A DNA stretch of 64,000 nt from the NCBI GenBank assembly GCA_047602575.1, contig JASGGY010000003.1:62001-126000 (forward strand), given 5' to 3'. Each line of letters opens with the position of its first letter. Positions within the stretch are counted from its first letter, which is position 1. Position numbers and translations under genes: made by a program. The notes under the pieces were generated by a model, which made no database searches, was not told the origin of the DNA, and saw only the letters and a list, made by a program, of their open reading frames with translations. Positions 41,463 through 50,792 of the stretch are shown one piece after another. This stretch comes from UBA1366 sp047602575 (GTDB taxonomy: Bacteria > Bacillota > Clostridia > Oscillospirales > Ruminococcaceae).

Positions 41463-42599
41463 TCACGCCAGCTCCGGCACATCCCACAGCTTGAGCTTCA
41501 CACCGATGCCCTTTTCGAGTGCGTTGCGATAGACCATTGTTCCCCATGCCACGTCCTCGACGGGCATTCCGCCCACAGAATAGACGACGATTTCGCCCTC
41601 CTTGCGCTTTGCCGGAATTTTTCCGGTGATCACGTCGCCGAGGTCGTCAATCTGATCGGCGGTCATTTTTCCCTCTTTGATCAGATCCATGCAATGCACG
41701 GCTGGGATCGGAATCGAGTTGTAAGCGGGGAATTCCATTTCTTCCTCCCACGCTTCATAAAGCTCGATGTTGTCGGTGACGTTGCGTGCACGATTGATAA
41801 GAAAGTCGTCGTCAAACCGTGCCGATGCCGGACAGCAGAACACCGTTCCCGGGCTGATCCACGCTTCGTCCACATAGGGGTAATCCGCCGGATCGCCTGT
41901 GGGGCTTGAGGTCGCAAGGCTCACGATGTCGGAATTGCGCACCGCTTCCTCGATGGTGTCAACGGTGAAAACCTCTTTCACGCTCGGAAATTCCTTTGCG
42001 ATATAATCGATGAAGCTTTTGTTTGACGCAGCGCTTCTGCCTTTGATTTTCACGGTGGTGATGCCGGGGCGGACGGCGTAAATCGCCGCGAACGCGGTTT
42101 TGTTCATGACACCCGGTCCGACAATGCCGACGACTTTTGCATCCTCTTTTGCGAAATACTTCACACCCACGCCGGGTACTGCACCGGTACGGTATGCGCT
42201 TAAGATGTTCGCGGACATGAACGCGAGCGGTGCGCCGGTGTCCTTGTCCGTAAGTGTCAGCATCAGGATGGAACGCGGCAAGCCTTTTGTACGGTTTTCG
42301 GTGTTTGAGCCGTACCACTTCATGCCCGCCATATCGAACTTTCCGCCCAGATACGCTGGCATCGCCATAAAGCGCCGATCCGGACCGTCCACCGGCATAT
42401 TCGGAAACGGTGAGGAAGCCGGAAAGGTCACCATCACACCGTGGGAGTTACCGTTTGGCCCTCCCATGCGGAAGTCGCCCATTTTCAATAAACGGAACAT
42501 TTCCTCCATTGTGTCCACGCATCCCGCCATATCCTTGACACCCGCGCGGATCATATCCTCCTCTGATAAATACAAAAATTCAACCTTTGTGCTGCTCAT
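41463..42599 (-). CDS. ornithine cyclodeaminase/mu-crystallin family protein
   Basis: 378 residues. Rossmann motif VVGIVGPGVMNKTAFAAI and family segments FMSANILSAYRTGAVPGVGV and SDIVSLATSSPTGDP. Members deaminate ornithine to proline or reduce cyclic imino acids with NAD(P). As first gene of the dehydrogenase operon it may handle the imino product or feed the substrate; homologues in this context are sometimes annotated as tyramine oxidase subunit B. The specific substrate is not inferable. Confidence 0.85.
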   Translation of the reverse strand: MSSTKVEFLYLSEEDMIRAGVKDMAGCVDTMEEMFRLLKMGDFRMGGPNGNSHGVMVTFPASSPFPNMPVDGPDRRFMAMPAYLGGKFDMAGMKWYGSNTENRTKGLPRSILMLTLTDKDTGAPLAFMSANILSAYRTGAVPGVGVKYFAKEDAKVVGIVGPGVMNKTAFAAIYAVRPGITTVKIKGRSAASNKSFIDYIAKEFPSVKEVFTVDTIEEAVRNSDIVSLATSSPTGDPADYPYVDEAWISPGTVFCCPASARFDDDFLINRARNVTDNIELYEAWEEEMEFPAYNSIPIPAVHCMDLIKEGKMTADQIDDLGDVITGKIPAKRKEGEIVVYSVGGMPVEDVAWGTMVYRNALEKGIGVKLKLWDVPELA

Positions 42600-42621
42600 A
42601 CTGATACCCCTTTCTGACAGA

Positions 42622-42663
42622 AATAAAAAACACGGAGCCGGCGCGTTTTACGCCGAACTCCGT
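42622..42663 (-). terminator. terminator after recN
   Basis: Minus strand ACGGAG...GGCG pairs with CGCC...CTCCGT, followed by GTTTTTTATTT. It ends 23 bp before the ornithine-cyclodeaminase-like start. A TATACT just upstream (near 42680) could start the next operon inside this region, making the hairpin an attenuator. Confidence 0.65.
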
Positions 42664-42743
42664 TGTTCTGTTTTTGAGTATACCACCATGCGCGGCGGAT
42701 GACTTGTAAATTTCGGAACATATATCCCATGCGGCGAAAGTCG

Positions 42744-44417
42744 TCACCGCACCGCCGGATGGCTTGCGCGCAACAACTCCTCCGCGTTTTGCAGCATCAG
42801 CGCCGACGGGTCGGGCGCGCCACCCATAATCCGCGCCAGCTCGCGCTTGCGCCCCTCAAAGTCCAGCGTCCGCACGCTGGTTTCGGTGCGTCCGTCCGCG
42901 ACGGCTTTCTCGATGAGAATGTGGTTGTCCGCCACGACAGCGATCTGAGAAAGGTGCGTCACGCACAGAACCTGCCGGATTTTTGCGATCTGACCGATTT
43001 TTAAGCCGATTTTCTGTGCGGCGTGACCGCTGACGCCGGCGTCGATTTCATCAAAAATCAGCGTGTCGATGCCGTCTCGCTGCGCGGTGACGTTCTTCAG
43101 CGCCAGCATGATGCGCGAAAGCTCGCCACCCGACGCGATTTTCGCAATCGGCTTGGGTACTTCGCCGGGGTTCGCGGAAATGAGCAGCTCCGCGCTGTCC
43201 AGCCCGTCGGCAGTCAGCTTCCCTTGCTCCATGCGCACCTCGATTTTTACGCTGGGCATATTGAGAAACTCCAGCTCCGCCGCAACCTGCGCGCAGAAGC
43301 GCTGCGCCGCGTTTTTTCGGATTTCTGAAAGCTCCTTCGCGCGCTTTGTGCAGTCGGCAAGCAGCGCCTGCCGCTTTTGCAGCAGCGCATCCAGCCCCGC
43401 AGCGCCGCCGCTGAGCGCTTCCAGCTCCGCCGTGGATGTTTCAAAAACCGCCAGCACATCCGCCAGTGACGGACCATACTTGCGTTTGATTTTAATCAGC
43501 TCGTCCCGCCGCGCGCTGAGTTGATCGAACCTGCGCCCGTCAAACTCCGTGCGGCTCATAAGTACGGAAAGCTCCGCCGCGATGTCGTCCAACTCAATCG
43601 CCGCGCTGCGCAGGCGCTCGGCAAGCGTTTCCATCTCGGGCAGAATGTCACCCATCTTCGTTAAGCGTTCCGCCGCGGTGAAAACCAGCTCCCGCGCGCC
43701 GCCTTCCTCGCCGGCAAGGTAGCCGTGCGCCGCTGCCGCCGCTTCCTTCAGCTCCGCGGAATTGAGCAGCACGGAGAATTCCTCCTCCACCTGCTCATCC
43801 TCGTTCTCCTCAAGCTTCAGCGCGCCGATTTCGCGGACAATCTCCGTGCGCTTTTCAATCCGCTGCGCGCGCTGGCTCTCCTCAGCTTTCAACTTATTAA
43901 TCGCGCGTGCGGTTTCCTGCAAAAGCTTAAACTGCGCGCGATAGTCCGCAAGTGCCTCCCCGCATTCCGCAAACGCATCCAGCACCGCCAGATGGCAGTC
44001 GGGATTGAGCAGCTGCTGGCTGTCGTGCTGCCCGTGGACGTTGACGAGCAAATCGCCCAGCTCGCGCAGAACCGCCGTATTCACCGTGCGGTAATTGACA
44101 CGCGCTGTGCTGCGGCCGTCCGCACCGATTTCCCGCGTCATGGTCAGAATCTCGTCGTCCGACGCAAGTCCGAACGCGGCAAGCTTTTCGGAAGCTTCCC
44201 GCGGAATTTCATCAAACACCGCCGTGACCGTCGCCTTTGCTTCGCCCGTGCGCACCATGTCGCGCGTGACGCGCTGCCCCAGAATGGCGTTGATGCCGTT
44301 GATGAGGATGGATTTTCCCGCGCCGGTTTCACCGGTGAGCGCGTTGAAGCCGCCGGTGAACAGAATGCGTTCGCGGCGGATGACGGCGAGGTTTTCGATG
44401 AAAAGCTCTCTAAGCAT
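42744..44417 (-). CDS. recN: DNA repair protein RecN
   Basis: An SMC-like ATPase acting at double-strand breaks, about 557 residues. Walker A ALTGETGAGKSILING near the N-terminus, VNVHGQHDSQQLL, a long coiled coil in the middle, the signature IASGGELSRIMLALK, and Walker B TLIFDEIDAGVSGHAAQ. The ATG at 44417 overlaps argR. argR-recN is a usual pair in Firmicutes. Confidence 0.96.
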   Translation of the reverse strand: MLRELFIENLAVIRRERILFTGGFNALTGETGAGKSILINGINAILGQRVTRDMVRTGEAKATVTAVFDEIPREASEKLAAFGLASDDEILTMTREIGADGRSTARVNYRTVNTAVLRELGDLLVNVHGQHDSQQLLNPDCHLAVLDAFAECGEALADYRAQFKLLQETARAINKLKAEESQRAQRIEKRTEIVREIGALKLEENEDEQVEEEFSVLLNSAELKEAAAAAHGYLAGEEGGARELVFTAAERLTKMGDILPEMETLAERLRSAAIELDDIAAELSVLMSRTEFDGRRFDQLSARRDELIKIKRKYGPSLADVLAVFETSTAELEALSGGAAGLDALLQKRQALLADCTKRAKELSEIRKNAAQRFCAQVAAELEFLNMPSVKIEVRMEQGKLTADGLDSAELLISANPGEVPKPIAKIASGGELSRIMLALKNVTAQRDGIDTLIFDEIDAGVSGHAAQKIGLKIGQIAKIRQVLCVTHLSQIAVVADNHILIEKAVADGRTETSVRTLDFEGRKRELARIMGGAPDPSALMLQNAEELLRASHPAVR

Positions 44418-44886
44418 CTTCCTCACCCGACTTTTCAATCAGATTCTTGAGCTTTGAAACCAGACTGAGCGCGTCCTCCTCGGTTTTCATCAGAATGAAA
44501 ATGGTATCGTCGCCGGCGATTGTGCCGACCACGCCGTAAAACTGCGCTGCGTCCAGCTTTGCGCAGACCGCCTGCGCCATGCCGATTGCGCACCGCACCG
44601 AAACCATGTTCAGCGCAAAATCCACCGCGCGTACTTCCTGCGCGAACACACTGCCCAGCGGGTCGGCGGAAAACGTCCGCGCGGGAATACCCTTGGGACG
44701 GGCGTATTTATACTTGCCGTCGCCGGTGATGATTTTGGTCAGCGACAGCTCTTTGATATCGCGTGAAACCGTCGCCTGCGTCACGTCGAAGCCCAGCGCG
44801 GAAAGCCGCTCTAAAAGCGCTTCCTGCGTGTCGATTTCGGCGGTTTCAATGATCCTTAAAATTGCGCTGTGTCTTGCTGCTTTCAT
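44410..44886 (-). CDS. argR: arginine repressor ArgR
   Basis: 158 residues. The N-terminal winged helix has ETAEIDTQEALLERLSALGF and TQATVSRDIKELSLTK; the C-terminal oligomerisation domain has the Arg-binding Asp pair in IAGDDTIFILMK. It senses L-arginine and regulates arginine genes. It overlaps recN. Confidence 0.95.
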   Translation of the reverse strand: MKAARHSAILRIIETAEIDTQEALLERLSALGFDVTQATVSRDIKELSLTKIITGDGKYKYARPKGIPARTFSADPLGSVFAQEVRAVDFALNMVSVRCAIGMAQAVCAKLDAAQFYGVVGTIAGDDTIFILMKTEEDALSLVSKLKNLIEKSGEEDA

Positions 44887-44942
44887 ACAGTACCATGCGG
44901 CGTGCGCATGGGTTTTTCACCTCGCTTTGTGTTTGTCCGCCG

Positions 44943-45821
44943 TTACGGCGCGGTGTCGTCCTTGAGCGGTTTGATCAGCTTGCGGTTGACGGAGGCGAAA
45001 AAGCTTCCGCCCGTGATGTCAACCAGACTGATGGAATCCGCCGATTTTTTGATAAATAGGGTATCCTGCGCGGAAATCGCCACACCGCGACCGCCGTCCG
45101 CACTCATCACAACCGTCGAATGCCCATCGAGCGGCTGATACCGTACCGAAACTTCGGTTTCCGGCGAAAAAATCATCGAGCGTGAAAAGAGCGAATGCGG
45201 GCAGATGGGTGTGAATTCAATGCACTGCATATCCGGTTCAATGAGCGGCCCGCCGGCGGAAAGCGCATACGCGGTCGCTCCCGTCGGGGTGGAAAATATC
45301 AGCCCGTCCGCGCGCACGGAATAAATCACCCGCCCGTTTTTTGTCACGGAAAAATCCACGATGCGGCTGCCGTCGGTCTTGGTGAGAATTACGTCGTTGA
45401 GGGCGGTGAACTGCTCCTCCCGTCCGTCGGCACAGCGCAGGTGTGCGTCAAGCATCATGCGCTTGTTAAGCGTGAATTCGCCGGTGCAGAACTTCTCGAG
45501 CAGGTGCAGCTCGCTGTGTTCGAGCGATGCCATAAAGCCCAGCCTGCCGCAATTGAGCCCCAGCATGGGCTTCTGGTGACGCGCGGCAAGCTTTGCGCAT
45601 TTTAAAATCGTGCCGTCGCCGCCGACCACTAAGATTACATCGCACTGCGCCGCGAGGGTTTCCTCCGCACCGAAGCGCAGTCCGGCGATGTGCTGGAATT
45701 GCGCGCGGTAGGTGGCATCCATCGTGATTTCCACGCAGCGGGAAGCGAGGATTTCACAAGCTTTTTCGGTATAAAGTGCACTGTTATCTTTTTTCAGATT
45801 CGGGTAAATGTAGATAATCAC
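44943..45821 (-). CDS. nadK: NAD kinase
   Basis: 292 residues. The GGDGTILK motif (about residues 67-74) and NDVILTK, then a C-terminal all-beta domain with GLIFSTPTGATAYALSAGGP. It phosphorylates NAD to NADP. The start overlaps the end of tlyA by 38 bp; a later start is possible but would remove the family N-terminus. Confidence 0.95.
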   Translation of the reverse strand: MIIYIYPNLKKDNSALYTEKACEILASRCVEITMDATYRAQFQHIAGLRFGAEETLAAQCDVILVVGGDGTILKCAKLAARHQKPMLGLNCGRLGFMASLEHSELHLLEKFCTGEFTLNKRMMLDAHLRCADGREEQFTALNDVILTKTDGSRIVDFSVTKNGRVIYSVRADGLIFSTPTGATAYALSAGGPLIEPDMQCIEFTPICPHSLFSRSMIFSPETEVSVRYQPLDGHSTVVMSADGGRGVAISAQDTLFIKKSADSISLVDITGGSFFASVNRKLIKPLKDDTAP

Positions 45822-46623
45822 GGCTTCCCCTCTCTTTCAGCGCTTGATGCGCCCGCGCAACGCAAGCAACGGGATCGGTTAGTGGGCAGTTTCCGGATGT
45901 TTTCAGATAGAGCAAATATTCGATGTTTCCGTCGCCGCCGGTGACCGGAGAATAATCCAGTCCGGCGGGAACAAACCCAGCCGCCTGCGCCGCTTCCAAC
46001 GCAGCGACAAGCACCGCTTTGTGTGCGTTCGGACTGCGGACAACACCTTGCCTGTTGAGCTGTGTGCGTCCTGCTTCAAACTGGGGCTTCACAAGAACGA
46101 CCGCTTCCCCACCCGCTGCCAGAACGGCTTTCATCGGCGCAAAAACCTTTGTAACCGAGATAAACGACAAGTCCGCGCACAGGAATTGCGGTGCTTTTTC
46201 AAACAGTGCAGGGGTAAGAGCCTTTGCGTTGACACCCTCGCGGTTCACCACGCGGCAATCGCCCCGCAGACGCGCATCCAGCTGATCATGCCCCACATCC
46301 ACGGCGTAAACCAACCCTGCGCCGTTTTGCAGCAGACAGTCGGTGAAGCCGCCGGTAGAGGCGCCAATGTCCGCGCAGGTTTTCCCCGCAACGGAAATCC
46401 CAAACACGCTGAGTGCCTTCTCAAGCTTCAGCCCGCCGCGCCCGACGTAACGCAGCGCCGCGTTCTGCTCGACTGTGATCGCCGCGTCCGTGGGGAGTTC
46501 CTCCGACGGCTTTGTGACAAGCCGCTCACCGACCCGTACCGCGCCACTTTTAATCAGCTCCTGCGCCTTTGCCCGGCTCGGCGCGAATCCGCGCGCTGCG
46601 AGCAACACGTCCGCGCGCGTCAC
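45784..46623 (-). CDS. tlyA: TlyA family rRNA 2'-O-methyltransferase
   Basis: About 279 residues: an S4 RNA-binding domain (RADVLLAARGFAPSRAKAQE) and an FtsJ-like methyltransferase domain (CADIGASTGGFTDCLLQNGA, AVDVGHDQL, VVLVKPQFEAGR). It methylates rRNA cytidines. The GTG at 46623 overlaps the dxs TGA; an upstream GTG adds six residues. Confidence 0.92.
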   Translation of the reverse strand: MTRADVLLAARGFAPSRAKAQELIKSGAVRVGERLVTKPSEELPTDAAITVEQNAALRYVGRGGLKLEKALSVFGISVAGKTCADIGASTGGFTDCLLQNGAGLVYAVDVGHDQLDARLRGDCRVVNREGVNAKALTPALFEKAPQFLCADLSFISVTKVFAPMKAVLAAGGEAVVLVKPQFEAGRTQLNRQGVVRSPNAHKAVLVAALEAAQAAGFVPAGLDYSPVTGGDGNIEYLLYLKTSGNCPLTDPVACVARAHQALKERGSRDYLHLPESEKR

Positions 46624-48456
46624 GGCGCGATCACCGCGCACACGGTCTCCGCCATTTTTGCGGCATTTAGTCCGCTAAGTTCCAGCTGCCGCGCAACACA
46701 GGCAGGCTTCACGAAGCCGTCCGCCGCCGTGAGGTGCAGCCCCGGAAACAGCGCGGCGAGCTTCTGCCCGATGCCGCCCTCGCGCATGCCTTCTTCAAAA
46801 AAGAACACGTGCCGGTAGCGCCCGAGGATGCGCGCTATGTCCGTTTCAATCGGGAATGCCTTGACAAGCCGCAGGGTGTCCGCCGTGATGCCGTCGGCTT
46901 TCAGCAGCTCCCGCGCCGCGGCGGTCTGTGCGGCAAGCCTGCCGTAGGTCACAAGCAGCGTGTCCGCACCGGTGTCGAGATGTACAAACGGCGCAAATAC
47001 TTCCGGCGTCGACGCGCCGCTCTCGTCCTTTCCGCGCGGGTAACGTACGGCGCTGATGCCCGCGTCCTCATGCACCGCCCTGCGCAGACAAAGCCGCAGC
47101 TCCCCGTAATCCGACGGCGTATAAACCGTTGTGTTCGGAATGGAGGTCAGAAACGCCATATCGAACAGTCCCTGGTGCGTTTCGCCGTCCTCGCCGACAA
47201 AGCCGGCGCGGTCCACGCCGATGACGGCATGGGTATTGCAGATGGCAAGGTCGTGGATGAGCTGGTCGTAGCCGCGCTGTAAAAGCTCGAATACACCGCG
47301 AACACCGGCACAAGCCCCATCGACGCCAGCCCGCCGCAGAAGGTCACCGCGTGTTCCTCCGCGATGCCCACATCAAAGAAACGCTCAGGATGGGCTTTTG
47401 CGAAATATTGCAGCCCCGTGCCGAATTTCATCGCCGCGGTCACGGCACAGACGCGCTTGTCCGCGTAGCCGAGCCGGGTCAGTTCTTTTCCGAATACCGC
47501 CGAAAAGCAGTCCTTTGTCACAACATCGGGATTTCCGGTGCGGATTTCAAACGCGCCCACACCGTGAAACTCAGACGGGTTGCGTTCCGCCGGCGCGTAG
47601 CCCTTGCCCTTGACGGTGTTGACCTGCACCAGAACAGGGCGCTTCATCTCCCGCGCGGCGCGCAGACCGGTTTCCAGTTCCTCCAGATTATGCCCGTCAA
47701 GCGGTCCGATGTATGCAAAGCCCAGATCCTCAAACATCGTGCTGTGCAAAAGCGCGTCTTTGATGGCGTTTTTGGACTTCCGAATCATCTCCGCGGTGGG
47801 CTTGCCGAAAAGCGGGAGGTGATTAGGGTGTTCTCCACGACGGTTTTTGTCTTATGATAGGAATCCTTTGTACGCAGCGCGGAGAGGTATTTCGCGAAGC
47901 TGCCCACATTTCTGGAAATGGACATCTCGTTGTGGTTGAGGATGACAATGGTGTTGGTGTCGGACTTTCCGGCGTTATTCAGCCCCTCAAAAATCATTCC
48001 GCCGGTCGCAGCGCCGTCCCCGACCACCGCAACGGCACAGCCGTCCTGACCGGTGAGCTTCATGGCGGTCGCGATGCCGAGTGCCGCGGAAACAGAATTT
48101 GAGCTGTGTCCGCTGATGAACGCATCGTGAACGGACTCATCCGGACGGCAAAAGCCCGACAAGCCGTTTTCCTGCCGCAGGGTGTGGAATCGCGCGAGCC
48201 GACCGGTGAGAATTTTATGCGCATAGGACTGATGTCCGACGTCCCAGACCAGCTTGTCCGCCGGCGACTCGAACACCCTGTGCAGCGCAAGGGTCAGCTC
48301 CACCGTACCGAGGCTCGAGGCAAGATGCCCGCCGGTTTTCGACACGGTTTCAATCATGATTTTCCGCACCACCGCGCAAAGCTCCTTACACTGGGAAAGG
48401 CTGAGCATTTTCAGATCGCCGGGGAGGTTCATTTTCAGCAAATCATTTTGATCCAT
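46620..48456 (-). CDS. dxs: 1-deoxy-D-xylulose-5-phosphate synthase, with two frameshifts
   Basis: The first enzyme of the MEP isoprenoid pathway, thiamine-diphosphate dependent. Three frames join into one protein of about 610 residues: N-part with GHLASSLGTVELTLALH and VGDGAATGGMIFEGLNN, middle with AYIGPLDGHN and FFDVGIAEEHAVTFCGGLAS, and C-part with GVDRAGFVGEDGETHQGLFD. The first break is near 47821-47830, between VENTL and LPLFGKPT. The second is at 47281-47284, where four A stand in place of an expected five (FLQRGYDQ restored). Both are single-base losses in a gene that is normally essential, so sequence error is the favoured reading. Confidence 0.88.
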
Positions 48457-48488
48457 CCGTCATCGTTCCTTTATTTGGAATAAGACAG

Positions 48489-49379
48489 TCAGTTCTGTCT
48501 TGTCAGAAGCTGTTTGGTGAGCGTTTTCAGAAAATCACTGTCCGGAAAGCCGTCGAGCAGCGCAAGCGCTTCTTCGGTCAGCTGTGCGGCGCGGGCGCGG
48601 GCTTCCGCAAGCCCGAACAGGGAAACAAAGGTCGTTTTTTCGCGGGATTCGTCACTGCCGATGGGCTTTCCGAGGGCTTGAAAATCGCCGGTCACATCGA
48701 GAATGTCGTCGGTGATCTGAAACGCAAGCCCAAGCTTTTGCGCATAAGCCCGCGCGGCGGGCAGCTTGTCCCGCGCACCGGCGAGCAGGCAGCCGATTTC
48801 GCAGGCAGCTTCAATCAGCGCACCGGTTTTTTTCGCCTGCAGATTCTCAAGCTCCACTGCGGAAAGCGCGCGGTGTTCGGCTTCCATGTCCAGAATCTGA
48901 CCGCCGATCATGCCGTTTGTTCCAACAGCGGCGGCAAGCGTCCGGATGCTCTCAAGTGCCGCGGCAAGCGGAATTTTCCCCGTCAGCCCCGCATCGGCGA
49001 TCGCCTCAAACGGCAGCACGCTCAGCGCGTCGCCCGCAAGCAGCGCGCAGGCTTCCCCGAAGGCTTTGTGGCAGGCGGGCTGACCGCGCCGGAAATCGTC
49101 GTCGTCCATGCAGGGCAGGTCGTCGTGGACGAGCGAAAAGGTATGCACAAGCTCCACCGCGCAAGCCGCAGGCAGAACGGACTCCCAGTCGCCGCCGCAC
49201 AGCCGGCAGAATTCCAGCGCCAGAATCGGACGGATGCGCTTGCCGCCCGCGCGCAGAGAATGCTCCATCGCTTCCAGCACACGCTCGTGCGCTTCGCCGT
49301 GACGGACGGTAAAGTCCGCGAGGGTGCGGTTAATCCGCGCGGTATACGCCGCAAGGCGCTCCTGATACTTATCCCGCAT
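48489..49379 (-). CDS. ispA: polyprenyl (farnesyl) diphosphate synthase
   Basis: 296 residues of the short-chain trans-prenyl transferase family: GGKRIRPILALEFCRL, first Asp-rich motif DDLPCMDDDDFRRG, and second Asp-rich motif FQITDDILDVTGD. It condenses IPP with DMAPP/GPP. Its place between xseB and dxs is conserved in Clostridia. It overlaps xseB by 11 nt. Confidence 0.94.
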   Translation of the reverse strand: MRDKYQERLAAYTARINRTLADFTVRHGEAHERVLEAMEHSLRAGGKRIRPILALEFCRLCGGDWESVLPAACAVELVHTFSLVHDDLPCMDDDDFRRGQPACHKAFGEACALLAGDALSVLPFEAIADAGLTGKIPLAAALESIRTLAAAVGTNGMIGGQILDMEAEHRALSAVELENLQAKKTGALIEAACEIGCLLAGARDKLPAARAYAQKLGLAFQITDDILDVTGDFQALGKPIGSDESREKTTFVSLFGLAEARARAAQLTEEALALLDGFPDSDFLKTLTKQLLTRQN

Positions 49380-49557
49380 CGGCTTGCTCCCGCTCGGTCG
49401 TAACCTTCAGCTTTGCGTCCTCCAGCGTTTTCCGGCAGTCTGCCGCGAGTGCGACGCCCTCTTTGTACAAATCAAGCGACTCGTCGAGCGAAAGCGTCCC
49501 GCCGGACATCCGGGATACGATTTCATTGAGCCGGCTGAGTTTTTCTTCAAAGGTCAT
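49369..49557 (-). CDS. xseB: exodeoxyribonuclease VII small subunit
   Basis: 62 residues: the family helix MTFEEKLSRLNEIVSRMSGG with LSLDESLDLYKEGV. It partners XseA, encoded just upstream with a 3-bp gap. Confidence 0.95.
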   Translation of the reverse strand: MTFEEKLSRLNEIVSRMSGGTLSLDESLDLYKEGVALAADCRKTLEDAKLKVTTEREQADAG

Positions 49558-49560
49558 AAA

Positions 49561-50792
49561 TTAAACTTCCTCCGTTTTTTCTTCCTCCGCTTCGGGGAAA
49601 AGCGTTGTCACGCACGCGAGGGCTTCGCTTTTTTCAAACCGCAGCCGCACCGTATCGCCGATGCTTACCTGCGTGGCGCCGCGCACAACACGCCCCGACT
49701 GTTCTTCTGTCGCAATCACATACCCGCGCGAAAGCACCGCAAACGGGCTTAGGCTGTGTAGAATGGCAAAGTGCTTCCCAAGCGCCGCGTCGAGCGAAAC
49801 GAGCCTGTTTGACATCGCGCGGTCAAGTGCTGCGAAAAGCGATGCGAGCTTTTCCCCGTCGGATTTGAGCCGCTGTGCCGGAGAAAGCAGTTGTAGCCGC
49901 TGACAAGCCGCCTCCACCGCACGGTCAAGCGCCGCCAGCTTGTTTTCCATCTGCCGGTCAAGCGCCGCTTCGAGCTGCGCAACCGCACCGGACAGGGTTT
50001 TCAGCTCCGGCACTGCCAGCTCCGCCGCTGCCGATGGGGTGGGCGCGCGCAGATCCGCGGCGTAATCGGCAAGCGTGGTGTCGGTTTCATGCCCCACGGC
50101 AGAAATCACCGGCGTGACGCAATCCGCAACCGCAAGGGCGACCGCTTCCGCGTTAAACGCCATCAGATCCTCCGCCGAGCCGCCCCCGCGCGCGAGAATC
50201 AGCACATCCGCGCCGGAAGCGTCCGCTTTTTTCAAAGCCCTGACAAGCTGCTCCTTCGCGGCTTCGCCCTGCACCTGCGCGGGGTAAATTGCGACCTCGC
50301 ACAGCGGAAAGCGCCTCGCCAGAATGTTTAAAATATCCTGCAGCGCAGCGCCCCTGCAGAGGTCACAACGGCGATGCGCTTTGGCAGCGGCACAAGCGGC
50401 TTCTTGCGGCTTTCGTCGAATATACCCTGCTTGCGGAGCTTTTCTTTGAGCTGTTCCAGCCCGACCGCGGCTTCCCCCGCGCCGACGGGGAGCAGCTCAG
50501 TGCAGACCAGCTGATACGAGCCGTCTTTTTCATAAAGATCCACGCTGCACACGGCGACCACGCGCAGCCCGTTGTCAGGCATGAATTTCAGCCGCTGCGC
50601 CGCCGATGCGAACATGACCGCTTTCACTGCCGCGTCCGCGTCCTTGAGCGTGAAATACAGATGACCGGAGCGGTAATGCGCCACGAGGTTGGAGATCTCC
50701 CCCGTCACGGCGATGGATTTCAGCCGCAGGTCGCCGCGGATTTTTGAAGCGACATAGCGGTTGAGCTGGGAAACCGTCAGCGTTGAAGCCAT
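49561..50792 (-). CDS. xseA: exodeoxyribonuclease VII large subunit, one frameshift
   Basis: Degrades single-stranded DNA together with XseB. The N-part has the OB fold (VTGEISNLVAHYRSGHLYFT) and PKRIAVVTSA; the C-part has GGGSAEDLMAFN, TPVISAVGHETDTTLADYAA and a coiled coil. The frames change near 50353-50359; adding one base after TCTGC restores TSARGAALQDILNIL. The total would be about 410 residues, normal for the family. A sequence error is likely. Confidence 0.88.

Noticed and set aside
46620..48456. dxs as a true pseudogene
   Set aside because: Both breaks are single-base losses, one in a homopolymer, within an otherwise perfectly conserved protein whose loss would normally be lethal; error is simpler.
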